A stretch of 64,000 bases of DNA from JAXMAR01 sp046350295 (GTDB lineage: Bacteria; Planctomycetota; Planctomycetia; Gemmatales; Gemmataceae): assembly GCA_046350295.1 (NCBI GenBank), contig JAXMAR010000015.1, forward strand, positions 1 to 64,000, in the 5' to 3' direction. The notes under the pieces were generated by a model, which worked only from the letters and a program-made list of their open reading frames with translations, was not told the DNA's origin and made no database searches. Shown here in pieces: positions 1 to 9,168 of the stretch (position 1 is the first letter of the stretch; every line of letters begins with the position of its first letter). The position numbers were made by a program, and so were the translations under genes.

Positions 1-467
1 AGCGTCTTGCCGTCCTCGGTCGCTTCGGGCAGCGGCGTCAGCTTGAAGGACTTGTCCTTGAGGGGCAAGAGCGACGAGATGTGGACGACGTAGGCGGTGT
101 GCTTGAACTCGTCGAGCTTCTCCTTGTCCATCTCGCGTGTCATCCCCTCGGCCTGTTCCCAGCCTTTGGCGCCGTCGCATACCACGAGCATCTTGATAGG
201 CTTGTCCATGAACGTCGCATCCATCGAGAAGCGCAGCTTGTCCGGATGCGCGAAGGCGTAGTCGGCGGTGAACTTCATGCTCATGCCGAAAAGATCGAGC
301 GTGCCCTTGGCCCTGAACTTGAGCATCTTGTTCTTGGCGATGCGCTCGGCGCCCCCCTGGGCCGCGATGGCCTTGTCCAGCAGGGCGCCCGGGTCCTCCT
401 TGCCTCCCGTCCCGGCATGAAGAAAACCCGTCGCGACGATCAAGCCCAGACAGATGCACGTTCTCAT
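1..467 (-). CDS. Exported LolA-like (outer-membrane lipoprotein-sorting type) protein, 3' end outside window
   Basis: The reading frame begins at an ATG at 465-467 on the minus strand and runs off the left edge without a stop, so only about 155 N-terminal residues are visible. It opens with a short hydrophobic signal peptide (MRTCICLGLIVATGF, cleavage probably near residue 20). The body contains an AIAAQGGAERIAK segment followed by alternating beta-type stretches (FRAKGTLDLFGMSMKF, DYAFAHPDKLRF, VCDGAKGWEQ), which is the pattern of planctomycete proteins related to LolA-type lipoprotein carriers. Such proteins act in the periplasm, binding acyl chains in a half-barrel. The family call is by pattern only. 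It is divergent from the exported protein that begins at 566, with about 100 bp between them. Confidence 0.6.
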   Translation of the reverse strand, partial: MRTCICLGLIVATGFLHAGTGGKEDPGALLDKAIAAQGGAERIAKNKMLKFRAKGTLDLFGMSMKFTADYAFAHPDKLRFSMDATFMDKPIKMLVVCDGAKGWEQAEGMTREMDKEKLDEFKHTAYVVHISSLLPLKDKSFKLTPLPEATEDGKT

Positions 468-500
468 GGGTTCGTGTCCTCGGAAGAAATGACGAAGCGC

Positions 501-529
501 TTGACAGGACCGCTGGCTATTATCAATAC
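501..529 (+). promoter_or_regulatory. Putative sigma-70-type promoter
   Basis: TTGACA at 501-506, a 17-base spacer and CAATAC at 524-529. It lies 37 bases before the TTG start at 566. The -35 box is perfect and the -10 box is weak, so the call is tentative. Confidence 0.35.
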
Positions 530-565
530 GGAACGGCGCCGAATCGAAAACCACGGAGACTCGCC

Positions 566-1168
566 TTGAGACAATCGTTCGCCAGCTTCGCCCTCCTCGC
601 CATCGCCGGCCTGGGGCTCGCCAAGGACCCGCTGGACAAGGAGTCGAAAGACGTCGGCTTGACGCTCACCCTGCGCGCGAAGAAAATCGCCTACAAGCTC
701 GACCTCAAGGGGAAGACGCTCAAGGAATGGGAGGAGATGCTGACAAGCAAGAAGCGCGGCCTGGCGCCTCCCAAACCGCCGGCCGTCGACATGGAGCTCG
801 AGGTGAAGAACACGAGTAAGGGGGATATCGACTTCTGGTCGAGCGGCGACCCCGTGCAGGTCCAGCTCGACCTCAAGGGCCCGGCGGCCAGGACGATCAC
901 GCCGCCGCTCGCTTTCACCGCCGATTTCCGCCTTCCCAAGGCAATGACGCTCAAGCCGGGAGACACCTTCCGCCTTCCGCTCACGAGCCTTTCCTCCGGT
1001 TTCCGTGGCACGGGAACCTGGACCTACTGGTTGCAACCGGGCGAATACACCCTCACGGCCCGCTACAAGACCGGCGTGCGGCCGGTCCCCCCGGGCGTCA
1101 AAGAGGTCTACGGCGCCGGCCCGGTGACGCTGGTCAGCATGCCGATCACGGTGAAGGTGGAAGAGTGA
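566..1168 (+). CDS. Exported hypothetical protein with Ig-like C-terminal region
   Basis: This 200-residue protein starts at a TTG preceded by GGAGAC at 555-560. The first 19 residues (ending LGLAK) form a signal peptide. From about residue 75 the sequence reads as an all-beta module: VDMELEVKNTSKGDIDFW, then LKPGDTFRLPLTSL, then a TWTYWLQPGEYTLTARY segment ending in SMPITVKVEE. That resembles the fold of secreted protease-inhibitor or Ig-like domains that planctomycetes carry in many copies, but I cannot name a specific family. A role in the periplasm or cell envelope is inferred from the signal peptide only. Confidence 0.6.
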   Translation: MRQSFASFALLAIAGLGLAKDPLDKESKDVGLTLTLRAKKIAYKLDLKGKTLKEWEEMLTSKKRGLAPPKPPAVDMELEVKNTSKGDIDFWSSGDPVQVQLDLKGPAARTITPPLAFTADFRLPKAMTLKPGDTFRLPLTSLSSGFRGTGTWTYWLQPGEYTLTARYKTGVRPVPPGVKEVYGAGPVTLVSMPITVKVEE

Positions 1169-1170
1169 GG

Positions 1171-1275
1171 ATGACAAGGAGGGGGTGACAGGGTGACACG
1201 GTAAAAAATGCGGGGGTGACAAGTCGCCTTGTCACCCCCTCACCTTGTCATCTTGTCACCCCCTCACCTTGTCAT
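1171..1275. repeat. GTGACA-rich palindromic repeat cluster
   Basis: Iterations of GGGGGTGACAAG and its complement fill the gap between two genes. A perfect 12-bp hairpin has arms at 1212-1223 and 1228-1239 with loop TCGC. Further copies of CACCTTGTCATC follow at 1250-1275. It sits between convergent genes and could act as a bidirectional transcription end. Confidence 0.6.
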
Positions 1276-1277
1276 CT

Positions 1278-3022
1278 TCACTCGAGCGGCACGTCGCGGA
1301 AGGTGAACGGGATCTGGAAGTTCACGGTGCGGTTGCCGAAGAGGACGAGGCTGGCGGGTTCACCGGTCCCGGCGGCGGGGCGGTAAAGGACCGTCGCCTC
1401 CTGATTGACCTGGCCGTTGTTGATGTTGGTGCGCATCGCCGTGACGCCGCCGAACTGGAGCTTGGCGCCCTTGGCGTCGACCAGGTCGGGCAGACCGTTG
1501 TTGCCGCCGCCGGGACCGCCGACGACCATACGGCCGCCGGGACCGACGATGACGACGCCGCCGTTGATGACGATGCCGCCGCCGAAGCCGCCGCCGAGCG
1601 GATTGCCCTGCATGTTCTCGATGGACATCTTGACCTGGAACGTGCCATCGGCCAGGGCGTCGACGGAGTGAACGGTGATCGAGCCGGTCCCTCCCTTGGC
1701 GGTCGTGCCGCTCGCCTTCAGGATGTTGTCGACCTTGACGAGAATCTCATTGGGGATCTCGGTCTCGGCGGTGAGCGTGCCGGTCAGTTCCTTGAGGACG
1801 CGGCTCGCCTTCGCCCCCTTCTGGAAGCGCACCGTTTGTTGCCGTGTCGCCGGGCTGGTCATCATGCCCGGGCCCCAGATCATGACGCCGCGGACAGCCC
1901 CGGCCGGATCCACGGGGTCCATCTTCGGTTCTTCATTGCTGACGGTCAGCTCCTGGCCATGTTCGTCGATCGCCTTGTGAATGATGGGCTTACCGACCAG
2001 GCGGAGGCCATGGAGGCGCGGCTCGCCGGTGGCTTCGATCGCGATCGGCAGGTCGTCCTTCTTGGCGACGTCCGCGGGCAGCATCTTGCCGCTGAAGGCG
2101 CGGAGGCGAACCGAGCCGACGTAGGCCGTGGGGACCTTTTTTGGGGTCCCGGGGAGAAGCTGGATCTGGCCAGGCGCCGCCGTACCGGGGGCGACGCCGC
2201 CGAAGCCGCCCGCCGCGCCGGGAACCGGGACGGGAGCCGCGACCACGACGCCACCGACTGCGGCCTTGATCGCGATGACTTTCGGGGCGACCGGCAGGAG
2301 GCCGGTTTTGTCAGCAGGTTTGTCGGCGGGGTGGGCTCGTCGGCGATGAACGCGACATCGAGCGCCTTGGGCTACAGGCCTCCGGCCGGGGGCAGCGCGG
2401 CGCCGGCGCCGGAGCAGGGACCGGCAGCACCGCGGGTGGGAGGGCGGGCTTGATGATGCGGGGGCAACACCGGCGGCCGGGTGCAGTAGATGGGCCCGGG
2501 GCTCGGCGCCGTGATCTGCTCGTCGAAGACCCCGCCTTGGCCGCAGCTGGTCGAGGGCCTCGAAGAAGGTGACCTCGCCGGTATCGGGGTGATCTTCTTG
2601 CTCGCGACGGAAGCCCGATCGCCGACGACGTTGAGGGGATAGCCGCTCAGACAGGCCAGCTCATCGTCCGCCTCGAGCACGGGCTTGTCTTTGAGATTGA
2701 GACGGACGCGGCACCACAGGATTGAGGAGATCGGCGGTGAGGATGCGGTCTTCGATTTTGCGGACCAGCTCCTGGGCCCGTTTGGCGGTCTCGAGGTTCT
2801 CGTCCTTGGCGGCCTTGCGCAGGGCGTCCAGGGCGGCCAGGCCGATGGCTTCCAGCTCCTTCTTGGCCGTTCGCGGCTCGACGAACTTGGCGCTTGCCGA
2901 GGCCCTTGACCATCTCGGCGATGCGTTCGGCGTCCTTGGCCGCAGGGCCACGGTCCTGGGTGATGGCCAGGCCGGCCCAGCCCAGGCTGAGCATGGCGCT
3001 GCGGCGCTGATTCGGCAGGCAT
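1278..3022 (-). CDS. Large exported planctomycete-type hypothetical protein, broken by several frameshifts
   Basis: The C-terminal 322 codons (1278-2246) are open, ending FQIPFTFRDVPLE. Upstream the same protein can be followed only by changing frame: KALDVAFIADEP near 2330-2365, then LNLKDKPVLEADDELA and SGYPLNVVGDRA near 2600-2690, then AKKELEAIGLAALDALRKAAKD near 2800-2880, then AERIAEMVKGLG near 2910-2950, and a signal-like start around 3000-3022. At least five frame changes occur in about 700 bases. The N-terminal half (helical repeat, then a secretin/STN-like LSGYPLNVVG segment) recalls exported planctomycete proteins of unknown function. Function unknown. Clustered indels in the assembly are as likely as a true pseudogene. 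Start and frame-change points are approximate. Confidence 0.5.
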
Positions 3023-3156
3023 GACCGTCTCCCTTGTCCGGGGGAATATTGGTCAGGTCCCACCGGCGGGACGGGCGACCGCCAATCAGGCATCCAACGC
3101 ACTATACCAGGCGCGCGATGTCGGGTATAGGAAAAACCACCCGTCTGCCGCAGCGT

Positions 3157-3290
3157 CTAGAGAATGCCCCGAATGACCTCGCCCAGGGCCAGCGGATGCG
3201 GCCGCGCTGGCCGGTCGTAGATCTCCTTGCTGCCGAGGTTGAGGGCCCAGGCAGTGGGAGGGTGAGGCGGAGGGTTGATTCGCCCAAGAA
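3157..3290 (-). pseudogene. DUF1501 family C-terminal remnant
   Basis: The minus strand reads YDRPARPHPLALGEVIRGIL followed by a stop at 3157-3159. The last ten residues match the end of the complete DUF1501 gene at 4126 almost exactly (LALGEVIRGIL). Upstream, a CLG-type segment is recognisable only after a frame change, and the rest of the gene is absent. This is the tail of a second copy, and it ends next to the degraded toxin gene. Confidence 0.65.
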
Positions 3291-3305
3291 GCGGGGAGGC
3301 TGCGA

Positions 3306-3815
3306 TCATGCCGCGGTACACCGAGTGATCCGGGCAGCATCAGTCGAAGTCGGCGTCGTTGCTCGCTACGTGCCACAGTCCGTGCGGCTCGCATGACGGC
3401 CACGACGAGGGCATCACCGGTAAGAAGCTCGTGGGCTTGACTGATTTGAGAGGCTTGCAAGACATGTGGTCCACGACGGGCAGTACCTGAACCCCGATTT
3501 GTCTGATTTTTCGTTAGGACTTGGAGGTAAACAGTGAGTTTCGGAATCTCCGCATGGTGCTGGCGCAGGCGAGCCGCGAGGCGGGTCAGGGCCACTTAAG
3601 GACGCTGTAGCTCAATGGTCATCAGGCGATGCGCATTCCGCCAAGACATGACTCGTGGTAAAACCGCTGCGCTCTTGGAAATTCGGCCGTTCGAGGAGCC
3701 GGGTGCATGCCGCTCCCCATTTCGGATCATTCGTGAAGTGGTAGATGAACGTATTGGCGTCAACGAATACGTCGGCGGGCGAGACCAACTGGTCGAAGGT
3801 CGTGGCGACTCCATA
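3306..3815 (-). pseudogene. PIN-domain (VapC-like) toxin, multiply frameshifted
   Basis: Fragments of one PIN domain appear in order across three frames. ATTFDQLVSPADVFVDANTF (with the first acidic residue in VFVDANTFIYHFTNDP) lies near 3740-3800, followed by GFTTSHVLAE and AHRLMTIELQR near 3610-3660. TGDALVVAVMRA lies near 3390-3415, GLWHVASNDADFD near 3350-3380, and AARITRCTAA ends in a TGA at 3306-3308. PIN toxins are metal-dependent RNases with conserved acidic residues; the first Asp and the SNDADFD motif are visible. The gene follows a DUF104 antitoxin, the usual order for this kind of pair. At least four frame breaks make it non-functional as written. Confidence 0.6.
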
Positions 3816-4012
3816 AGGCCGAAGTCGTCGTCCTCGGCGATTTGCCGCAAGGTGTCCCAGTCGCCGGTCCAGCGGAGCATGCCCGCCGATTCGCGAGCGA
3901 CGCTTTGCTTTGCTCGCACGGAGACTTCGACGCGTTCGTGTTCCGCGAACGGCAATGGCTTTTCGAGCTTGAGCACGCCGTTTTCGTAGACAGCTTCCAC
4001 CGTGATGGCCAT
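3806..4012 (-). CDS. AF2212-like (DUF104) antitoxin
   Basis: The ATG at 4010-4012 has GGAG about eight bases upstream. The first 69 residues match the small DUF104 antitoxin family: MAITVEAVYENGVLKLEKPL, then HERVEVSVRA, and a C-terminal tail RQIAEDDDFGLMES. DUF104 proteins neutralise a PIN-domain RNase encoded just downstream, and the broken PIN gene is there. The natural end should be near the MESP residues at about 3806; here the frame runs on into toxin sequence in the wrong frame to 3596, so the two genes are fused by an indel or the stop has been lost. Confidence 0.6.
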
Positions 4013-4125
4013 AGCTGGAACTCCAATGAACAGATCAGCGTACGAATTGTAGCACGAAGAAGGGATTCATTGCAGCAAGGCTGGGAGTGTGGAGTGTGCA
4101 ATAAATGAAAACGAAAAACGGTCGG

Positions 4126-5513
4126 CTAGAGGATGCCGCGGATGACTTCGCCCAGCGCCAGCGGGTACGGCCGCGCAAGGCGGTCATGGATCTCCGCGCG
4201 CGGGTTGAGGCCGAGACAGTGGTAGATCGTCGCGGCGAGGTCGCCGGGGCTGACGGGGTTGGCGGAGGCGAAGGCGCCGTGGCGGTCGGAAGAACCCCAG
4301 ACCGCCCCGCCGCGTACGCCCGCGCCGGCCAGGAACGTGGTGTAGACCCAGGGCCAGTGATCGCGGCCGGCGCCGCTGTTGATCTGCGGGGTGCGGCCGA
4401 ACTCACCACCGACGACGAGCAGCGTCTCGTCGAGCAGGCCGCGCGCTTCCAGGTCGATGAGCAGGGCGGAGAGGCCGCGGTCGAAGGGGGGGAGGAGGCG
4501 GTTTTTGAGGTCGGTGAAGTTGTTGCCATGCGTGTCCCAGCAGGCCTGGCTGCCGTTGCTCAGGTAGACGGTGACGAGGGGGACGCCGGCTTCGACCAGG
4601 CGGCGCGCCAGGAGCAGGCTCTGGCCCCAGGTGTGCCGGCCGTAGCGTTTGCGGATCGGCTCGGGCTCGCGGCTCAGTTCGAAGGCGTCGCGCGTCGCGG
4701 CGGAGGCGAGCAGCGTGTAGGCGCGCTGGTAGGACGATTCCATGGTGCGGACCGCCGCCGTGCTCTCGATCGGGCGGCCGAGGCGCGTCAGTTCGGAGCG
4801 AAGATGGCCGCGGCCGGGGAGGCTGACGCCGTCGGGGGCGTCGAGGCCTTGGAGGCGGAAGCCGGGGCGGTTGGGATCGCCGCGCACCAGCAACGGATCG
4901 AAGGCGCCGCCGAGGAAGCCGGCGTTTTGCGACGGGTAGGGGATGCTGTTGTTGAGCAGCACCTCGGGCAGGGCGACCCAGTTGGGGACGGGGCGGCGCG
5001 TCGGCCTCAAGCGGCTGACGACGGCGCCATAAGGCGGGAAGTCGTCCGGCGACGGCGGGACGATCTGCCCCTTGCGCGGATGCATCCGGCCGGTCATGTG
5101 GGCGTGGCAGGCGGAGTTGTGCTCGGGGTCGTTGTGGTTGCAGGAGCGGATGAGGCAATAGCGGTCGGCCAGGCGCGAGAGCAGCGGCAGATGTTCGCTG
5201 ACAATCGTGCCGGGGACATTGGTCGGGATGGGGCCGAACTCGCCGCGGTATTCGGGCGGGGCGTCGGGCTGGGGGTCGAACGTCTCTTGATGGGCGGGGG
5301 CGCCGGGGCAATAGACGAAGATGCAGGAGCGGGCGGGGGCACTACTCCTCCCCTTCGGTGGGGAGGGCCGGGGGTGGGGGAGGCCTGCGGTGCGGCCGTG
5401 GAGGAGGAAGGGCAGAGAAAGAACTGACCGGTCCAAGCGCGCCAAGGCGGAAGTTGCGGCGGGAGATACCGTCGCAGAAGGGAAGCGCAGGGGCCGGTGG
5501 GAAAGTCCAGCAT
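4126..5513 (-). CDS. DUF1501 family protein, frameshifted near the N-terminus
   Basis: DUF1501 proteins are Tat-exported, sulfatase/alkaline-phosphatase-like proteins that planctomycetes encode in many copies, typically near 470 residues. From about 5330 down to the stop at 4126-4128 the frame is clean and carries the family hallmarks CIFVYCPGAPAHQETFD, RYCLIRSCNHNDPEHNSACH, MTGRMHPRK, VGGEFGRTPQIN, GRDHWPWVYTTFLAGAGVRG and the LGEVIRGIL end. The N-terminus is spread over three frames: MLDFPTGPCASL (ATG at 5511-5513), then CDGISRRNF with the twin-arginine motif, then LSLPFLLHGRTAGLPH. A short GC-rich CCCCACCCCCGGCC tract lies in the linker. Two or three indels within about 150 bp account for this. 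Confidence 0.8.
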
Positions 5514-5704
5514 TTCGTTCTCGAAGATGGCTTCGGCAAGCCTCAGGCGGCGGGGCGCGGAGAAACCGGCAGGCAGGATAATACCTTCTACGCCATCCGC
5601 GGCGCCGGCTCAAGCGCAAATCGCTAATGTGGCGTGGGGTAGGCCGCCTGGCCTGCCAAATCAAGAGCGAGGCCGCCTGGCCACGAAAAACGCCGGCCTG
5701 ATCA

Positions 5705-6763
5705 TCATCCCTGGGAAGCCGTCCGAGTTGGCGGTCGTCTGGCCGGCGTTCCGAGAAGCGCGCCCTCGAGAACGACGCGGTTCTGCACACGGCACACCTC
5801 GCCGTTGCGGCTGACGTGGGAGGCGAGGAAGCCGACGTCGTGCAACTGCCAGGCGACCCCCTCGAACCAGACTTCACGAACCTGGTGCGCCCGTAGTTGC
5901 AGGCCGGCGATCACGTCCGGGATGTAGCCGCGCGCCAGGTAGGCCAGGAACGCGAGCAGCGCCAGCGCCACCAGACCGATGAGCAAACCGGTGCTCGACA
6001 GGAGCACGCCGGCGGCCAGGACGGTGGCGCCGGCGATCAGCGCGAGCGCCGTGTACGGCCCGGCCCGCTTTTCCGGGGTCGTCGCCTCGACGCTGACCGT
6101 GTCGCGCGCCCAGCGCGCGCCGACCAGTCCGACCAGCAACGCCGCCCCGGCCATCAGCAGGTTGTGCGCCAGCTGCCACAAGCCCTGCGCCGAGCTGCGC
6201 GTCAGCGGCCAATCGAACAGGTCCGCGGCGCTGAGCACAACCAGCAGAAAAACCAGCAGGTAGACCGCGGCCGCGACCGCTCCCCCCACGCGCCCCGCGC
6301 CGCGGCCACCCACCGCATCGCCGCGTGGGCCGTCGAGCCAGTCGATCAGCCGCCGCGTCAACAGGCCTCCCACGCCGAGGGCGACGACCAGGATACACGC
6401 CAGCGTCCAGGCGCGGCCGAAAACCAGACCGAGGCGTTCGGCGACGTCGGGCCGGCCGTGCTGATGGGCGAACCAGCAGGCGCCCGCCGCCCAGACCGAA
6501 AGCCGGACCAGCCAGCCGATGAGGAACGTGGGCGTGAGGGAATGCTCGGGCGTCGGGGCTGGCGCCAGGGGAGAAACGGGCGCCGTTGCGGCGCCGGGAA
6601 GATTGATGGCGCCGTCGAAATTGCGCTCGCGCAGCGATCGACTCACCATCACCGCGAGAAAGTGCCCCGCCGCGAGGGCTGTCAGAAGCACGCCGCTTTG
6701 TTGAATCGCCGCCTGAGCCGCGGGTGTCAGGTCCTGCCACCAACCGAGCAACTCGTCCAACAT
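5705..6763 (-). CDS. MscS-like integral membrane protein
   Basis: The ATG at 6761-6763 is chosen because GGAGG (complement of 6770-6774) sits six bases upstream; an in-frame ATG five codons earlier lacks such a site. The 352-residue protein has roughly six hydrophobic segments. The last (GLVALALLAFLAYLARGY) is followed by DVIAGLQLRAHQVREVWFEG, then VGFLASHVSRNGEVCRVQNR and VVLEGALLG. That order, a pore-like helix then a small beta domain with a V.NR.VLE motif, is typical of the MscS channel fold. A role in osmotic or envelope stress is inferred from that resemblance. The gene is divergent from rlmI. Confidence 0.6.
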   Translation of the reverse strand: MLDELLGWWQDLTPAAQAAIQQSGVLLTALAAGHFLAVMVSRSLRERNFDGAINLPGAATAPVSPLAPAPTPEHSLTPTFLIGWLVRLSVWAAGACWFAHQHGRPDVAERLGLVFGRAWTLACILVVALGVGGLLTRRLIDWLDGPRGDAVGGRGAGRVGGAVAAAVYLLVFLLVVLSAADLFDWPLTRSSAQGLWQLAHNLLMAGAALLVGLVGARWARDTVSVEATTPEKRAGPYTALALIAGATVLAAGVLLSSTGLLIGLVALALLAFLAYLARGYIPDVIAGLQLRAHQVREVWFEGVAWQLHDVGFLASHVSRNGEVCRVQNRVVLEGALLGTPARRPPTRTASQG

Positions 6764-6941
6764 TGGTCGCCTCCACAACGTGCGGAGGACGGGGCCCGCG
6801 AACCGGATGATGCGAGTGAGAAAGGGGGAGCCGGCTCAAGTCTAGAACACAAACCCGTCCTCGACAACCGCTTTGACGCCGCGACCAAGCGCTCCCGGGC
6901 CGGCCGTCCCAGTCCGCGCTGCGATCCTCTATAATGAGGCG

Positions 6942-8144
6942 ATGACCGACTCCGCTCCAGCCACGACCCCTTCCGGCACGCCCCCGCTCCCCGCCGTCCG
7001 CCTCAAGATCGAACGCCGCTCCAGCCATCCCTGGATCTTCCAGAAGATGGTCGACAAGCCCGCCACGCGCATTCCGCCCGGCTCGGTCGTCGACGTCCTC
7101 GATCGCGCCGGCGCCTGGGTCGGCCGCGGCTTCTACAACGGCCACTCGCGCATCGCCCTCCGCATCCTCACCGCCAAGCAGGACGAGGCGATCGACACCG
7201 CCTTCTTCGCCCGCCGCCTGGAGCAGGCCATCACCCTGCGCCGCACGTTCCTCAAGCTCGACGACGTCAGCGACGCTTACCGCCTCGTCTTCTCCGAAGG
7301 GGACGACCTGAGCGGGCTCGTCGTCGACCGCTTCGGCCCCACCCTCGTCCTCGAGTTCTTCGCGGCCGGCATGTTCCGCTTCCGCGACACGCTGCGCCAG
7401 ATTCTCACCGAGCACTTTCCCGACAGCCGTTTCTACTGGTTCGCCGAGGAGCACGTGCAGAAGCAGGAGTCGTTCGATTGCCGCGTGCCGGAGGCGCCGC
7501 CCCCCGGCGTGATCACGGAGCACGGCATCCGTTTCCGCGTCGCGCCCGGGAGCAAGCACAAGACCGGTTTCTTCCTGGACCAGCGTGACAACCGCCGCCT
7601 CCTGGCCCAGCTGTGCCCGGGCAAGCGCGTTCTCGATCTCTGCTGCAACACCGGCGGCTTCGCCGTCTACGCCAAGACGCTCGGGCAAGCGGAAGAAGTG
7701 ATCGGCGTCGACCTGGATGAAGAGGTGATCGACCTCGCGAAGCAGAACGCGAACCTGAACCAGACGCGCATCCGCTTCGTCCAGGCCGACCTCTTCGCCT
7801 GGCTGCGCGACATCCGGCCGTCGGGCCAGCTCTTCGACGTGGTCATCCTCGACCCCTCCAAGCAGACGCGTGACCGCGAAGAAATCGACTTCGCCCTGAA
7901 GCGCTATCTCGACATGAACCGCCTCGCGCTGATGGCGGTTGCGCCGGGGGGCGTCTTCCTCACCTGCTCCTGCACCGGCCTCGTCAGCGAAGAGGAGTTC
8001 CTGCACATGCTCCGCAAGGCGGCCTGGCAGGCGGGCCGGCAGCTTCAGGTCCTGACCGTGCGCGGGGCGGGCGCCGATCATCCCTACCTTCTCCATGTTC
8101 CCGAGGGCCGTTACTTGAAGGCGGTCTTCTGCCGCGTTTTCTAG
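6942..8144 (+). CDS. rlmI: 23S rRNA (cytosine) methyltransferase, RlmI/RlmK class
   Basis: This 400-residue protein has an N-terminal PUA-like RNA-binding region (RRSSHPWIFQKMV through GSVVDVLDRAGAWVGRGFYN), a middle region ending VAPGSKHKTGFFLDQRDNR, and a Rossmann methyltransferase domain with the SAM motif VLDLCCNTGGFAVYA. Motif IV is VVILDPSKQT, and a TCSC at about residue 345 supplies the cysteine expected of m5C enzymes. The family methylates a cytosine of 23S rRNA (C1962 in E. coli). The start at 6942 is preceded by GAGG; a TATAAT at 6930-6935 just upstream could give a nearly leaderless mRNA, but no -35 box is evident. Confidence 0.88.
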   Translation: MTDSAPATTPSGTPPLPAVRLKIERRSSHPWIFQKMVDKPATRIPPGSVVDVLDRAGAWVGRGFYNGHSRIALRILTAKQDEAIDTAFFARRLEQAITLRRTFLKLDDVSDAYRLVFSEGDDLSGLVVDRFGPTLVLEFFAAGMFRFRDTLRQILTEHFPDSRFYWFAEEHVQKQESFDCRVPEAPPPGVITEHGIRFRVAPGSKHKTGFFLDQRDNRRLLAQLCPGKRVLDLCCNTGGFAVYAKTLGQAEEVIGVDLDEEVIDLAKQNANLNQTRIRFVQADLFAWLRDIRPSGQLFDVVILDPSKQTRDREEIDFALKRYLDMNRLALMAVAPGGVFLTCSCTGLVSEEEFLHMLRKAAWQAGRQLQVLTVRGAGADHPYLLHVPEGRYLKAVFCRVF

Positions 8145-8187
8145 GTGGCCTGTGCCAAAATGTCGCGGCTCCCTCAGGCGAGCGGCA

Positions 8188-8217
8188 TTGACAACTCCTC
8201 GTTTTCGCGCGTATACG
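8188..8217 (+). promoter_or_regulatory. Putative sigma-70-type promoter
   Basis: TTGACA at 8188-8193, 18-base spacer, TATACG at 8212-8217. It would drive the secreted protein at 8342 and probably the TolC-like gene after it, giving a leader of roughly 115 bases. Confidence 0.45.
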
Positions 8218-8341
8218 CCTGCCCTCCAAAAATCAGCCAGCAAGTGCGTCTTGGCGGATGGCTCCTTGGGGAAGGAGCATGTCCGGCCGGCCCGCCGCGG
8301 CAGGCCAACGAAGACGTCGAGGGAACCGGGGGAGGGATCCC

Positions 8342-9103
8342 ATGAAATGGGGCAAGAAACGTTGGGCGGCGCTGGCGTGCGGGCTGCTCGTCTGGGGCCA
8401 CCATGTGTGGGCGCAGGAAGTCGGCCCTCGCGCCGGTCTGGGCAATCCCGGACCGGGGAGCGGGGCGCTCATCTCCGTGCCCAATCCCATCATCGAGGCG
8501 CCGCCGCTGTTCGTCCAGGAGCCCGGCAAGGACAAAGAGCCGACGGGCAAGGACAAGGAAGCGACGGGTAAGGACAAGGAAGGCAAGGACAAGGAGCCCG
8601 GCAAGGATAAGGACTCCAAGGACATTCCCGTGACTCCCAGGCCGACGGGCGAGGCTTACAACAAGCTCGTGCCGCGCGAGCCGCCCGACCAGCGCCCCTA
8701 CGAGACGGGCAAGGCTTTCCCCAAGCGGCTGTTTCGCCTTGAGCCCGAGCGCCGCCTCTTCGATCGAATCCTTGCCGACAAGCTGCCGGCGGAGCCGCCG
8801 GCGGAGAAATATCCGCGGCCCCAACCGCTGCTGCCCCACGCCTGGCCGATCATGACCACGTTCGCCGAGCCGAGCTACCTGTGTCATGGCCGACTCTTCT
8901 TCGAACAGCGGAACTTCGAACGCTACGGCTGGGACCTCGGCGTCATTCAGCCGCCGCTCGAATCCCTCATCTTTTACGGCGATATTCTGGCCCTGCCCGC
9001 GTACTGGGCCCTCGACCCGTGTCGCAACTTCGAGTGCAGCACGGGACTGTGCCTTCCGGGCGATCCGACGCCCCTGCTGCTCAACTGGCTACGCGTGAAA
9101 TAA
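8342..9103 (+). CDS. Exported Lys/Asp/Glu-repeat hypothetical protein
   Basis: ATG at 8342 with GGGGAGGGA just upstream. The 253-residue product has a signal peptide (residues 1-24, ending HHVWAQ) and a low-complexity stretch at about residues 62-95 made of repeated GKDKE units (GKDKEPTGKDKEATGKDKEG). It ends in a conserved-looking region (LLPHAWPIMTTFAEPSYLCH, then ERYGWDLGVIQP, FYGDILALPAYWALDP) with three cysteines. I do not recognise a named domain. It sits 65 bp ahead of a TolC-like outer-membrane lipoprotein on the same strand, so it may be a periplasmic or surface partner of that protein; this is inference from position only. Confidence 0.65.
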   Translation: MKWGKKRWAALACGLLVWGHHVWAQEVGPRAGLGNPGPGSGALISVPNPIIEAPPLFVQEPGKDKEPTGKDKEATGKDKEGKDKEPGKDKDSKDIPVTPRPTGEAYNKLVPREPPDQRPYETGKAFPKRLFRLEPERRLFDRILADKLPAEPPAEKYPRPQPLLPHAWPIMTTFAEPSYLCHGRLFFEQRNFERYGWDLGVIQPPLESLIFYGDILALPAYWALDPCRNFECSTGLCLPGDPTPLLLNWLRVK

Positions 9104-9168
9104 GGCGTCCCCCTCTCCAACCCGAGGGGCGCAGACCGACATTCCTTGTCTCGATGGGGTAATGGACC

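Noticed and set aside
4105..5427. 440-codon plus-strand frame
   Set aside because: Shadow of the DUF1501 gene, which carries all recognisable motifs on the other strand.
6930..6935. TATAAT as the rlmI promoter
   Set aside because: No -35 box at 16-19 bases upstream; kept only as a remark.
5874..8243. 789-codon open frame on the minus strand opposite rlmI
   Set aside because: It is antisense to rlmI, has no family motifs and arises from high third-position GC; rlmI is certain.
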